64,000 bases of DNA from Palaemon carinicauda. Taxonomy: Eukaryota > Arthropoda > Malacostraca > Decapoda > Palaemonidae. Position 1 is the first letter of the stretch. Every line of letters starts with the position of its first letter. A model generated the notes under the pieces. The model had not been told where the DNA came from, made no database searches, and saw only the letters and a program-made list of their open reading frames with translations. Both the position numbers and the translations under genes were made by a program. Positions 19,421-31,199 of this stretch are shown here, piece after piece. The stretch covers positions 103,021,019 to 103,085,018 of the forward strand of contig NC_090739.1 in the NCBI RefSeq assembly GCF_036898095.1, read 5' to 3'.

Positions 19421-19914
19421 CATATACTAGCTATTTTCTTATGTAAGGGATATTAGATACAGAATAAAACCTGAAACTTGGATTCATACAAAGCACTAAA
19501 TACTAGGAGCTTGCAGTTGTTAGTCAGGCCAACTCTTGCCAAAAATTTGGTGATGTAAACACACGATAGTTAAAATAATAATGAATTTGTTAGATGTAAA
19601 AAATGGTAATTTCGATTAAACAATACTAGGTTGGGCAAGGGACGAAGGCAGAATAGGAATTATGTAATTAATAAATAAAGTTGGATAGATAGGCTTTGTC
19701 ATTGATTTAAGGTAACATTGGTTAATCATTGACAAAAGACATTCATTATTGTTCTGTGTTTATTAACGTTAAAGACATGACTCCAGTAAGATCAGGTACT
19801 CAGTTTAGTTGTGCTGCTTAGGTTATTCCATGGACGAAGTATACCCAGTATGTCAAGACCGATAATGTTGTTTAAGCTCCTCAATGAACTAATCAAGACT
19901 AGGTTAATAAGTAA
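18728..19914. other. intergenic DNA with (AT)n microsatellite
   Basis: No coding signal beyond short spurious frames. The only clear structure is the (AT)n tract at 19346-19416. Confidence 0.6.
19346..19416. repeat. (AT)n microsatellite, about 70 bp
   Basis: Uninterrupted alternating AT, flanked by ATTATTCATATAC. Its translation into Ile/Tyr repeats is meaningless. Confidence 0.97.
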
Positions 19915-20105
19915 TTGTTCTGTAACTGACATACAAACCACGCTATTTAATAGGGGTTATTATTTTCGGCGTAGCTGAAATGATGAGCCATTAGAATATT
20001 AACGAGGGTTTAATACCCCGCCGCTAGTTAGCGGGGGGGGGGGGGTAGGGAGGGTAGCCTGCTAACCCCCCTCCCCCCCTCACACACACTTGTGCTTCAG
20101 CTTAC
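19915..20105 (+). repeat. E3 left inverted terminal repeat
   Basis: It matches the reverse complement of the E3 right end (about 27370-27520): TTCGGCGTAGCTGAAATGATG, TTAACGAGGGTTTAATACCC, CGCTAGTTAGCGG, then a run of about 14 G and TAGGGAGGG, then CACACACTTGTGCTTCAGC. Outer bases CACGCTATTTAATAGGGG match the ICR. Confidence 0.87.
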
Positions 20106-20227
20106 TTTGCTCTCGGCTCAGGTGGTAGTCGGACGTGTCTGCTCTCACCCTCACCTCTCTGACAGCCATTAATTTCTTTTTTGCTTTTTCTCCTACAGGT
20201 TTGTTTGTGAAGTTGGGCTCTGCGATC

Positions 20228-23200
20228 ATGCGCAAATGTCCTGCATTACCCAACCGCCCTTGTGGTACATTTATGTCGGCGGTCAAGACGGACCCTCACA
20301 CCCTTTGTCCTTACTGTAAGGGCCAACGGTGTGATAGAACTATTAAGCGTGGTGAGTGCAGGGAGTGGTCTTCCTTCCAGTGGGAGAGGTTTTCTCGGCG
20401 ACGGAAGTAGTCCAGGCGGGATATTTCTCCTTCGAAGATTTCTTTGAAAGGAGAAAAACCCAAGGACTCTTCTTGCGTTGCCCAAACCTCCTCCGAAGCT
20501 CCCACTCAATCGGTTTCTTCCGAGAAAGCGTCGAGTGGTAGCGTAGACCATGGTTCTGTTTCCCCACCTCGAGGTTTAAGAGATGGCGTTGCCTCCTCTA
20601 GCGAGGCAGCTCCACCTCTTCCCCCGGGGGAGGAAGTAAATTTAAATGTTAATGTAACTGATTTATTTCAGATTTGGTCTTCCTTGGGGCTCGAAGGTTC
20701 GCCCTCCAAGGAAGCCTTGTTTGACATCATCCGGTTGGGTGCCGCTGTCAAGCAATCGCCGACGTTGGCAGAGGTTGATCCTCTGTCTATCGTCGACGTT
20801 GTGGTGGCAGGGGTATCAGATGCGGTATCTCCTAATGCCTCTGCAACTGCTCAACCTGCTGTAGCTGAAAGGCTTAGTTTCTCCCTCTGCTTAACCTTTG
20901 AGGGAGGAACTAAGTCCAACAGACTCTCCTGCCGGTGATTCTCCCCCTCGGGTGAGTTCACTCACAGAGACTCCTCTTTGGAGGACTGCTGATGGTCAGC
21001 TTGCTGACCCAACGGCCCCCAGAGGGCATATACGCTGGAAGGCTCGCCTTCCTCTTCGCCGGAGAGGCCTTCCTTCACCTCACAAGGGTGCGAGGAGGCG
21101 CCTCTTCGGTTCGTCGTCATCGCCGCAGTCCGCTGCAGAGGAGCCACGTCATCGATCTCCGACTGTTTTTGCTATAACCTTGGACCTCTTTGCGGATTGT
21201 TTGCGATCCCCTTCGGTGAAAGGTCGTCCTTACAAAGGACATGCCGACCTTCTACCCATCAGACCTGCTGACCTGCCGTTGCCGTTCCTGGCTGCTGATG
21301 CGCTGTGGGCGCCAACTAAACCTGTTTTTATAAAACAGGCACCGGTCCCTTCGGGGCGTACGCGCAAATTAGCGCATAAGTCCCTTACTCGCCATGCAAA
21401 ACATGCGCGTCAACGTTCAGCTGACCTCTCTGAGGTTTTGGAGTTAGCGCACAGGCGCTCTCCTACTGTTGCCGATATAGCGTGCCAGCACGCACCTGCT
21501 GCCGAGGTTCCTGATAAAGCTCACCTGCTCGCCAACGTGCTACTGCGTGCCCTCAACCTTCTGCGCGCCATCGTTCTCCTACGTGCCAGCGCGCTCCTGC
21601 GTGTCAGTGCTCGCCTGCGCGCCAGCGCTTTCCGCGCCAACGATCTCCTGTGCGTCCACGATCTTCGGATCTGGGCGCAGTAGGGAAGTTTAGAACTTCT
21701 CCTAATCGCCAGCGCTCGCCAACGCGCCAGCACTCGCCGACGCGCCGTCTACATTCACCTGCGCGCCACCCCTCGCCAGTGCGCAATCGCGCGCAGTCAC
21801 CTACATGCGTCACAAGGTTGCGCGCGCCCTGCGCATCCACGCTCATTTTCTCCTGATGTGCGCCCACAAGAGGCGCGCCAATGCACGCAGGTTCCAGCCA
21901 CGCGCGCGTAAACATTCACCCTCGCGCGCGCAATTCGAATCCTGCGCACTCTATGAAGTCTCCTGCGCGCGCCCCTACGTGCCATCACTCGCCCGCGCGC
22001 CCCTACGTGCCATCACTCGCCCGCGCGCCCTCGCAATCGCTCTCGCGCGCGACCCCGGGTATTCCCCAGCGCGCTCCCCCGTACGATCGCCAATACCTTC
22101 CCACGCGCAAGGTTGCAGGACAATGCGCGGTAAGGTCACTATTCCCGCACCCCAACCCCCCTCCCCGACAAGCGCAGAACAGCGCGCTCGCCGGTAGGGG
22201 GGAAGGTTCCAGAAAGGTCCAGGGACATTTCTTCTTTATCTTCTTTTTCTTTACAGGCAAACCCCCCTATGGAAACTCCTCCCAGGGATCCGTCGATCCC
22301 TGTCCCTCCAGAGGGAGTGTCTGACAGCACAGCCGTCAGGTGGCAGCCCTGGTTTGGGGCTCTAATCAGAGTGGTAGCACAGGCTTTCAAGCCTGTTCTC
22401 TCTGAGTTGGGCCACAAATCCTTGGCTGCATCGACTCTTCTGAAGAGAAAAAGAGGAGTTTCGGACGCGGTGACTTCTCTGAGTACGAAGCTGTCTCATC
22501 GTAAGTCTTCGAGGCAGGCCCCCTCCCCCCCTGACTTATTCTCCCTCCCCTTCGGACGAGGACTTCACGTCCTCAGAGGAGTCACGCGAGGTGAGACGTT
22601 CCCCCATCGCACCATTGAGGAAAACCCCACCTCGCACTGAAAAGTCTTCTTGGGTAGGGGTGGAGAAAAGCCTACCTCCGTCGTTGTTGGAGTCCTGCCT
22701 CCCTCCCAGGAGGGAGTCGAAGGACTCCAAGACTGTACCGAAGTCCTCATCAAGACTTAGACCAGAGCCACCCAATCACTCGGAGAATGTGCGCTAGTCT
22801 CCCCAAGAAGAGCCTTTGGGGACAGGAGACTTCGCTACTAGTCCTTCCGGAGGAGAATCTTCAGGAGTCAGAACATGCATTCTAGCAGGTTCTGACTCTT
22901 ATGAGGACTCTCAATGGGTTTGCGGTCCCAGAGATTCCTCCTCGGAAGGGCAAAGACACAGTCTTGGACCGAGTTTTTGTGACTCAAAAACCCTCTAAGG
23001 CCAGTGCAGCTTTGCCCTGGTCTCAAGGGGTTAAGAGTGCCAGGGACAACATCGCAGTCCAGCTCTCCAAGCTTGCCGCCTCCAACCGATCCAGTGCCGG
23101 CAGCAAGCTTCTCCCACCTCCTCATGTACAGCAGAGGAGGTACTTCGAGATCGTACAGGAGCCTTGTTTAGCTCTTCCCCTTCACCATTCATTGGAAGAG

Positions 23201-23789
23201 CTTAACAGCGGAGTCCCTCTTGAGAGAGACTCCAACCAGCAGGTCTCATTCTCAGCGATTGAGATCCTTAGTCAGGAGAAGGTTTTGAAGTGTGCCATGC
23301 AGGCCACTTCGTGGCTGGATATCTGGCTAGGGACCTTAGGTATCCTGTTACGTTCGGAGGATTTATCTAAAGAACGTACCAGGTAAGCTATGGAGACCTT
23401 TTTACTCTCAGGCACTCGCCCGATCAAGTTTCTGGCCCACCAAGTCTCGAACTTGTGGGCAAACACCATCCTGAAACGTCGGGATGCAGTGTCAGAGAGG
23501 TTCCACCAGAAAGTCCCTAGCACGAACCTGTTTGAGCCTAAGGACGTGGAGCAGGCTGCTGAGAGGTGGAGGAAGTCCCATCAAGACTCCCTCCTACATA
23601 GGGCTTTGGCATCCAAGCCCTATAAACCTCCAGCACTCCAATAGCCACATCCTACCAAGACCACGAAACTGACAATGGCAGCGAAGACAGTGGTGTCTAA
23701 GCCCTTTCCTGTCAAGGATAGGAAAGGCATGAAGTCCTCCAGGGGAGGGAAGAATCCTAGAGGGAGCAGCCGAGGCCACAAACGCTAGG
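20228..23789 (+). pseudogene. gag of E3
   Basis: The start ATGCGCAAATGTCC follows a polypyrimidine-ACAG at 20198. Residues 1-60 contain PCGTFMSAV, DPHTLCPYCKGQRC and GECREW, a Cys-rich putative zinc-binding module, then a TAG at 20408-20410. The LFQIWSSLGLEGSPSKEAL block lies at about 20665-20720. A CpG-rich Arg/Ser/Pro repeat region covers about 21350-22170 (units such as RQRSPTRQHSP). The capsid-like core is at about 22900-23640 (ATSWLDIWLGTLGILLRSED), with a TAA at 23386 and a short deletion after KVPSTN relative to E2. The tail is basic and ends near GRGHKR. At least five frame breaks. Confidence 0.83.
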
Positions 23790-23879
23790 ATTGGCAGTCC
23801 CCCTGCATGTCCACCAGTGGGGGGATGCCTACAAAGTTACGCAAACAGGTGGCAGCAACTCGGGGCCGATTCCTGGACG

Positions 23880-25330
23880 ATTTCCGTAATCAGTCAGGGA
23901 TAACGCGTCCCGTTCACAACATATCTACCTCCTCTGATGACGAATCTGGTGTCATTGAGCTCCCTTGCCATGGGATCAGCAAGGGGGCAAGCCCTTCGGG
24001 CAGAAGTCCAGACCATGTTGAAGAAGGGTGCTCACCAAGAGGTCCTCGACGGGTTTCCAGGCTTCTTCAATCGACAGTCTTGTAAAGAAGGCGTCTGCAG
24101 GCTAGAGACCAGTCATCGACCTCTCTGCTCTGAACAAGTTTGTCAAGCAAACTCTGTTCAGCATGGAGACCGCAGACACGGTCAGACTTGCAGTGAGACC
24201 GCAAGACTTCATGTGTACACTGGATATGAAGGACGCGTACTTCCAGATCCCAGTCCATCCGTCTTCAAGGAAGTACTTGAGATTCAGCCTAGACAACAAT
24301 GTTTACCAGTTCAAAGTGGTGTGTTTCGGTCTCTCCACAGCACCACAAGTTTTCACCAGTGTTTTCACCCTAATATCTTTGTGGGCACACAGGATCAGCA
24401 TCCGTCTCCTCCGTTATCTGGACGACTGGCTGATCCTAGCAGACTCGGTGTCATCCCTTCTTCGACACCGAGACAAACTTCTGGGACTTTGCCAGGATCT
24501 AGGGATCATGGTAAATCTCGAGAAGTCCTCTCTGCTTCCCACTCAAAGACTGGTTTACATAGGCATGATTATAGACACCAATCACCACAAAGCCTTCCCA
24601 TCAGACGACAGGATAGCAAGGCTTAGGAGGGTCGCAAGCCCTTTCCTCAGACGAGAAGAGCTTCCAGCCCAATCATGGTTACGTCTTCTCGGTCACCTCT
24701 CATCCTTGGCTCGTCTAGTTCCCAACGGTCCCCTCAGGATGAGATCCCTCCAGTGCGACTCAAGTCTCGGTGGAATCAAGGCTGCGATTCCCTGGACATC
24801 ATGATCCCTATGGGACCTGCTGAACAGACGGACCTCCAGTGGTGGGTGACAGACGAGAACCTACGAAGAGGAGTGGATCTTCTCGTCCTTCCCCCGGATT
24901 TGATGCGGTTTTCGGACACCTCAAAGAAAGGGTGGGGGCCCTCGTTCTGCACCACAGGACCTCAGGCCTGTAGTCAGAATCAGAAAAGTGCCTCCATATA
25001 AATCTTCTAGAGATGAAGGCCGTTTTCTTGGCCCTTCGGCAGTTCCAACAATACCTGGTGGGTCACACTGTGGTGGGGATGAGCGACAACACCACAGTAG
25101 TGGCTTACATCAACAAGCAAAGAGGTACCTTTTCGAAGCAGCTATCCCATCCTGCAGTAGAGATACTGAGATGGACCGAAGTCCACTCGATTCCACTATC
25201 GGTATGTTTCATTCCAGGCTAGAGGAATGTGCTCGCCGACAGTCTGAGCAGAGCGTCTCAGATAGTGAGTACTGAGGGGTCTTTGGATCATCTAGTTGCC
25301 AAAAAAAGTCCTGACTTTGTGGGGTTCCCC
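23880..25330 (+). pseudogene. reverse transcriptase and RNase H of E3
   Basis: A small deletion at about 24073 (FFNRQSCKEG where E2 has FFSRLFLVKK) shifts frame at the start of the RT. The palm is otherwise open from 24163 to 24804 with LDMKDAYFQIPVHPSS, CFGLSTAPQVF and an intact YLDDWLILADS. The RNase H (about 24890-25280) shows FSDTSKKGWG (Ala to Thr beside the Asp), MKAVFLAL, MSDNTTVVAYINKQ and NVLADSLSRA, with stops at about 24972 and 25220. The RT catalytic pair is present but the gene cannot be translated whole. Confidence 0.85.
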
Positions 25331-25639
25331 GATTGTGGATCTGTTTGTACAGCGCTAAACTTCAAGCTTCCAGTGTACTGCTCCCCAGTCCTGGATCCCA
25401 AGGCGCTCTGGCAAGATGCCTTCCAACAATGGTGGGACAACATCGACGTGTATGCCTTTCCCCCAATCTGTCTGATGAGGAGGGTGCTCGACAAGACCAG
25501 CATATCGGTCAATCTTTCAATGACCCTCATAGCTCCGCTATGGCATCACGCAGAATGGTTTCCGGACCTTCTGCAGCTCCTAACGGAACTTCCGAGAGAA
25601 CTCCCTCCACGACACGATCTACTCAGACAACCACATGCC

Positions 25640-26724
25640 AACATCTTCCACAAAGCCGTAGCTTCGCTACGACTTTACGTCTGGAGACTATCCAGCATCT
25701 CCTCGTTGAGAAAGGAGTTTTGCAACAAGTTGCGATTAGGATGTCTGGACATCTGCGAAAATCATCCGCATCTGTCTACCAGGCAAAGTGGAAAGTCTTC
25801 TGTGGTTGGTGTCGTGGAAGGAATATCTCTCCACTCAATGCCACTATTGCAGCAATAACGGAGTTCCTCGTGTATTTGCGGGAAGAAATGCGCCTTTTAG
25901 TCCCGGCGGTGAAAGGCTATCGCTCAGCCTTAAGTCTAGCCTTCAGGCTCAAAGGAATGGACATTCTTCCTCGCTGGAACTTTCCCTACTCATACAAAGT
26001 TATGAACTTACCTGCCCTCAGTCGGAAGTGAGACCTCCTCCATGGAACGTGGTTCGAGTTCTCAGGTCTCTTAAGAGACCTCCCTATGAACCATTACGCC
26101 AGGCGTCAGATCGCCACCTAACTTGGAAGACGGGGTTCCTAGTAACATTAGCTTCGGCCAAGCAAGTCAGTGAACTTCATGGTCTCTCATATGACATCGC
26201 CCATTCAAGGGGATGGAGGGAGGTAACGTTCAAATTCGTCCCTGAGTTTATTGCTAAGACTCAAAATCCGGGGGTGCCAGACCCTCGGTTCGACTCCTTC
26301 CAGATTTCGGGTCTTCGTTCTGTAACATGACCCAGACCATCTCCTACTGTGCCCAGCAAGGAGTCTGAGGCTATATCTCAAATGAACGGCTGCAGTCCGT
26401 CCCCAGGTGCAAGCATTGTTTGTTAGCACTGGGAGGACTAAGAGGAGGGTCACCAAGAACACCATCTCGGCATGGATTCGTAGGGTGATCCATGTGTCCC
26501 TGAATCCAGACCCTTTTCCGTCACTTCACCCTAGAGCACATGATGTCAGGAGCATAGCTACATTCCTGGCCTTCAAGAAAAATTTCTCAGTGATGCAGGT
26601 TCTTCAAGCTGGGGTGTGGAAGTGCCAGACGACCTTCACAGCCCACTACCTGCAAGACGTGACCCACAGGAGGCTCGATACGTTTTCTATCAGCCCTGTG
26701 GTGGCTGCACAACAGCTGGTTTAA
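25640..26724 (+). pseudogene. tyrosine recombinase of E3
   Basis: The N-terminal domain (YQAKWKVFCGWCRGRN...VKGYRSALSLAF) and catalytic domain are recognisable but are read in different frames (breaks near 25960 and 26330). The first catalytic Arg is replaced: ASAKQVSELHG, where E2 has KRVSEL. The HxxR box AHDVR and the Tyr in TAHYLQDV remain. The gene ends GPVVAAQQLV-like (SPVVAAQQLV) and stops at 26722-26724. Inactive on two counts. Confidence 0.85.
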
Positions 26725-27205
26725 AACCTCCGGCTCCCTAGGGGACAAGTAGCAGAATGTTGAGGGCATTGTTACCCGGTCTTAGTCTGCATGAATGAAA
26801 AGGTTTGTCTGGCCCTTATTCTTTTTTATATCTTCCCCTCTCTTGGGGAAAACAGCATCCTGGGTTCTCTGCACAGCTGACCTCAAACCACTGCAGGTAA
26901 ACCATGTTTCCTTTTGTTCCTAGTATTAAGATAATACTGTCACGTCCCCATACCCTAACGAGGTGGTACTGGAAGAGTCCTAGCCTAAAGTTTCCATCTA
27001 AAGGACTACAGGTCAACTTCCTAGGATGAGTCACACTTTATTAACCTTCACACACAGCTTGCGTAGGCCGCAGTCCTTGCATAGTAAGGTTCTAGCGAGG
27101 TGCAGGGACTCCTTATTGCTGAGTGCGAACACACTCAAATATTGAGTCCCCGGGCAAAGCCAAAAGCCAGTACTGGCAGGGACTTTCCACCCGTCCCAAT
27201 GGGTG
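26725..27205 (+). other. E3 3' untranslated region
   Basis: Conserved DIRS 3' UTR with ATTGTTACCCGG and ACGAGGTGGTACTGG, as in E1, E2, E4 and E5. No coding signal. Confidence 0.65.
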
Positions 27206-27567
27206 AGTCACCCCTATTAAATAGCGTGGTTTGTATGTCAGTTACGAAACAATTGACAAATTCGTAGATAATTTGTATTTTTCCCTAACTATACAAACCT
27301 TAGCTATTTACTGTAATCAAACTTGCCTGCCAGCCCTATCCCTCTTGAAGTCCTACCTCCAAGCAAAGTGAGCTCAAGGACAGGTGTGTGAGGGGGGGGG
27401 GGCAGCAGGCTACCTTCCCTACCCCCCGCTAACTAGCGGTGGGGTAGTAAACCCTCGTTAAAATTCTAATGGCTCGTCATTTCAGCTACGCCGAAAGTAA
27501 TAACCCGTATTAAATTACTAAGGTTTGTATAGTTAGGAAAAATACAAATTATCTACGAATTTGTCAT
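27206..27567 (+). repeat. E3 ICR (27206-27315) and right ITR (27360-27567)
   Basis: The ICR joins the complements of the left end (CCCTATTAAATAGCGTGGTTT...GTTACGAAACAA) and of the right end (TTGACAAATTCGTAGATAAT). The right ITR contains a G run at about 27392, CCCCGCTAACTAGCGG and TTTCAGCTACGCCGAAAG, and ends ATCTACGAATTTGTCAT. Confidence 0.87.
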
Positions 27568-29511
27568 TTTTGTGCGATAGGTTATTTTCATAGTTTATGA
27601 TTAGTAAAATGGTGAAGATGAGTAGAATAAGCTGGTTCACTGATTGAAATTAAACCAGAAAATCCACTTAGATAAACTACCTGTAATTAATATGTTAGGA
27701 TAGCTGTAGTTATTTTATGGAGGATCCATGCAATTTATAGTGAAAATTAAGTACGGCTTTTCAATTACGAGAATGATACATTCACTTGATAAATTTAAGA
27801 AGTTGCAGGTCTTTTTTCTGTTTTGAGGAATGTGGAAGCACCCTTCTTTATTCATATTCAAAGCACTGTACACTTGTATACTAAGTAATATTTTACAACT
27901 GAAACTTACCATGTCAGTGAATCCTATTTTTGCTCTGAATTTATACATAATTTTTTATAGACATTTTATGAGTGTTGTGTGTGTGTGACCAGGTATCCTC
28001 TGTGGTGTAAGGTAGAATATTGTATTCGGGATTATAATTTATTGCGTATTTCTAAGAAAATTGAAGGAACATGGTCATTCGTCTATTGTAGTAATGTAAT
28101 TCCTTGTTAGGGTTTAGGGGGTAATACTTTTCCATGTTATAAATATTATGGATATATCTAGTTGGGCATTAACTAAAGTCTTGTGTTTAATACACTAAAA
28201 TATTTTATATCTATAGTTTATCATGCAAACAGTATTACTAAAACTATGATCTTGATATTGAAGTGCACAGTAAAATATTTGAATGGGACTGATATATATT
28301 TACAATTAACAACTTGATTTACTTTTCAGATTAGAATCATCAAACAGAAGAAAAAGGTATCTACATGTACACCTTCCTGCCGAGAACAGGATATTAAACT
28401 GCAAATCTCATTGTCCTCAAGATGAGCAGCAGTATATAATCAGGGATTTACTGCAGAAAAAAAAACAATCCCAAGTGATTCCGGGGAAGAAAAATAATCG
28501 ATTCGATTAAGTTTTGATTCCTAAAGGAGCACCAGTAAATTGTCTCAATTGAAGCAGGCAATCTATCCTCCAACTTTTCTAGAGTATCATGATACCCTTA
28601 CGGGAAACATAATTACGCTATTACAGATATCTTGAAATGCTCAGTTGACCAGTTATTGAGAATTTAAGGGGTTATGTTAATCTCCATGTTAGGTTCAATA
28701 GAGTGAAGTGACACTAAGTAGAAAATATAAATTTTTACAACAATGATGTTACCAGAAATTTGTTTATCAAAGTGTGTTTATTTCTGGAAGCCTTGAATTT
28801 AATTGTAAAAGCTATTACTTTTATTCAATCTAGTAGAAAGTATTTTATTCACTCTTAATCACAACAAAGTTAGTTCATGTAAATCAAATTTATTTCAGCT
28901 TTCAATTCTATGCATCAATGTGACACTGAATTTTTCTAGTAATTTCTAAGCACCAAATTTTACTTGTAAATTGGTCCAGGTCAACAGTAATGAGCTTTTT
29001 ACTTTATCAAAATTCAGATTGCAATTTCTTAATTACCTAATGTTCAGCCAGCACAATCATACGTTAAGTTGGAGAATACGAATACACCTAATGATAACGG
29101 ATTCCTATTACATTCTTGAAATAATTAGCCATTAGGTAATGTTAAATGGATTGATTTTATGTGTAGACTATTGTAATTTCTTTTTGAAAAATGTGGACAT
29201 TGAATATTAAAAAGCAATAAAGAACAACAAATTTAAATGAGGAAGGACTTTTTCCCCTAGAAGTTGCTGCTCATGTTTTTAATTTTCAATAACTCTGTTA
29301 AATCAAATGTCCATTTCCTCTGAACCTCTTAACATATTTCTAGATTATATCATTTGCAGAATTGTATAAAGTTATCTAAAAATGTGACTAAAGAGAAATT
29401 TCTATTAATTACTTAATTTTAGCAATATGTTCCAATTCATGCCACAATCTGCATATATAGTACATAAACTGCATGTGAAAATAACCTACAACTAATTACT
29501 TTAACTATGAA
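27568..29511. other. AT-rich intergenic DNA between E3 and E4
   Basis: About 1.9 kb without a supportable gene, RNA or repeat. Composition is clearly more AT-rich than in the DIRS elements on either side. Confidence 0.6.
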
Positions 29512-29710
29512 TTTGTTCCGTAACCGAAATACAAACCACGCTATTTACATTGGGTTTACCTTTTAGCGTAGCTGAAATGGCGAGCCATTAGAATTTAACG
29601 AGGGTGTAATACCCCCGCGCTAGTTAGGGGGGGGGGGGGGTAGGGGAGTGGTAGCTAGCTACCCCTCCCCCCCCCTCACACACCGATGAATTGCTTCACT
29701 TTCACTTTTG
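29512..29710 (+). repeat. E4 left inverted terminal repeat
   Basis: It matches the E4 right end inverted: TTTTAGCGTAGCTGAAATGG, AATTTAACGAGGGTGTAATACC, CGCGCTAGTTAGG, a run of about 14 G, TAGGGGAGTGGTAGC, a C run and CACACACCGATGAATTGCTTC. Confidence 0.87.
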
Positions 29711-30523
29711 GCTCCGACATGGACAGACGTCTCTGTCTTTGTCCTCGCTTGGCAGCCATTGTTTGTTTTGTCTTTACTTAATCACTTACTTTTCTTTTAC
29801 TCAATATATATGTAAACATTTTCTCATGTTTATGTATATATTTGAGTATAGAAATCAGTAAGTTTCCTTTTCAGAGTTTGTGCTTGTGTGTGTAGTGTAC
29901 AATATCTCCGTGGAGCCCTCGGCAGTTAGGCCACCATGGTGTAATTTCATGGGTGGCGATCGAGTTTGACTTCGGTCTTTCTCTCTCTCTCTTTTGAGGT
30001 CGTTCACCCTTTTACTACGTTACTTTACTGCGCCTTTGTAGCTTCCTTCCCGTGTGGGGGGGTTGCTACGCCGTACGTTTTGTCTCAATTAGTTTATGAA
30101 TCTAATTGTATTTGTTGATTTTACAGCTTTGTAGGACGATTCCTTTCGGGGTTTTCGTTCTTTCTTTAGTGTCCATCCATTTTTAAATTACATAATTACA
30201 TAGTTACATAATTATAATTGTTATAATTCTGTGTTGGTTACAGCTCTCCTTCCGTGAGTGTAAGTGGTTGTGAGGGCACGTGCCTGTTGTGTAATTCTTG
30301 TGTTCCTTTCCCTTGGGATTCCTCTTCGGAGCCTTCCCGGGGGAATGAATGTTAACTAATGATTTTTGTTTTATTTTTTTACAGTTACCGATCTAGTTCA
30401 TTTCTGTAATGTGACAACGGAGTGAGCTGTCTTTTTGAGGCCTGGGGATTCGGCTGTTGCTGCGTCCCCTATGGATCTTCGTCAGGGGCATGTCTCCTTC
30501 TTCTGGAAGTACTCCCGTGACAA
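29711..30523 (+). other. E4 leader without match in sister copies
   Basis: No gene is visible. It contains a short (CT)n and a polypyrimidine-TCAG at 29861-29874, in the position where E2 and E3 have an acceptor-like sequence before gag. A Gag N-terminal Cys motif is not recognisable. Confidence 0.45.
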
Positions 30524-31175
30524 TTGACAGCTCTCCAGTTCATTTTAGAACTCTCAGGAGGCTCGCCTCCTTGGGTGGGTAACTTTCCTTCCGAGGGAAG
30601 TTTTTCCTGTCCAGGCTTGAGTTTTTCCCCTTTTGGGGGGTTCTTCTCTTGCCTTTTTTTTTTTTTTTTTTTTTCGTGCGACTATGCTCTTGGTGCTGAG
30701 CGGTCGCACCTGCAGTTTCGCTCAAGGGGCTGGGCAACTGCAGGAGCCCCTCTTCGGAGGATTGCTCCTTTTAGGTCACTGGCTGACCAGTCTCTTCTAC
30801 GAAGTGTTTCTCTTTCGTTCGCGAGAGAGTACACTCATAGAGACTCCTCTTCGGAGGATTCTTCTGCTGTTGTTGTTGTTGGCCTCCTTCGCCGTAAGGC
30901 TCACCGTCCGCCTCGTCGTAAGGGCCTCCCATCTCCCTATAAGGGTGCTAAGAGGCGCCTTTTTGAATCTCCGTATGCAGCCTACAACTCCTTCTTCTTC
31001 CAGACCCTGCAGGGCTCCAGCGCCTCTTTCTTTCAGCCTCGTCGGTCTAAGTTATCGGACCAGCTACGACAACTGAGACAAGGTGTCCAATCCCCTCCTG
31101 TCAGGAACAGGTAGCACGGGAGGCTCTCCCGGGGGGGCATAGGCCTAGAGGGAGCGGCAGAGTTCACGAACTCTA
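30524..31175 (+). pseudogene. gag remnant of E4
   Basis: The segment around 30890-30970 (RKAHRPPRRKGLPSPYKGAKRRLF) matches the gag block upstream of the RS repeats in E2 (RKAHRPLRSKGLPSPYKGVKRRLF). After about 30990 it passes, within 150 bp, to the terminal gag segment CCTAGAGGGAGCGGC (31143-31157), so the RS repeats and capsid-like core are deleted. A run of about 21 T at 30653-30674 interrupts the upstream part. Confidence 0.65.
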
Positions 31176-31199
31176 GGATTGGCAACCCCCCCTTGCAGG

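Larger units (their letters stand above)
19915..27567 (+). mobile_element. DIRS-like retrotransposon E3 (family A), full length, inactive
   Basis: The span runs from left end TTGTTCTGTAACTG to right end ...GAATTTGTCAT and is 7.65 kb with no nested element, so it gives the best uninterrupted view of the family layout. The ITR subtype (CTATTTAATAGGGGTTATTA) matches E1 and E5. All three coding regions are present but broken by several frameshifts and stops. Confidence 0.92.

Noticed and set aside
19226..19456. ORFs across the (AT)n tract and across the (CT)n tract at 52300-52482
   Set aside because: Translation of microsatellites into Ile/Tyr or Leu/Ser runs with no other coding evidence.
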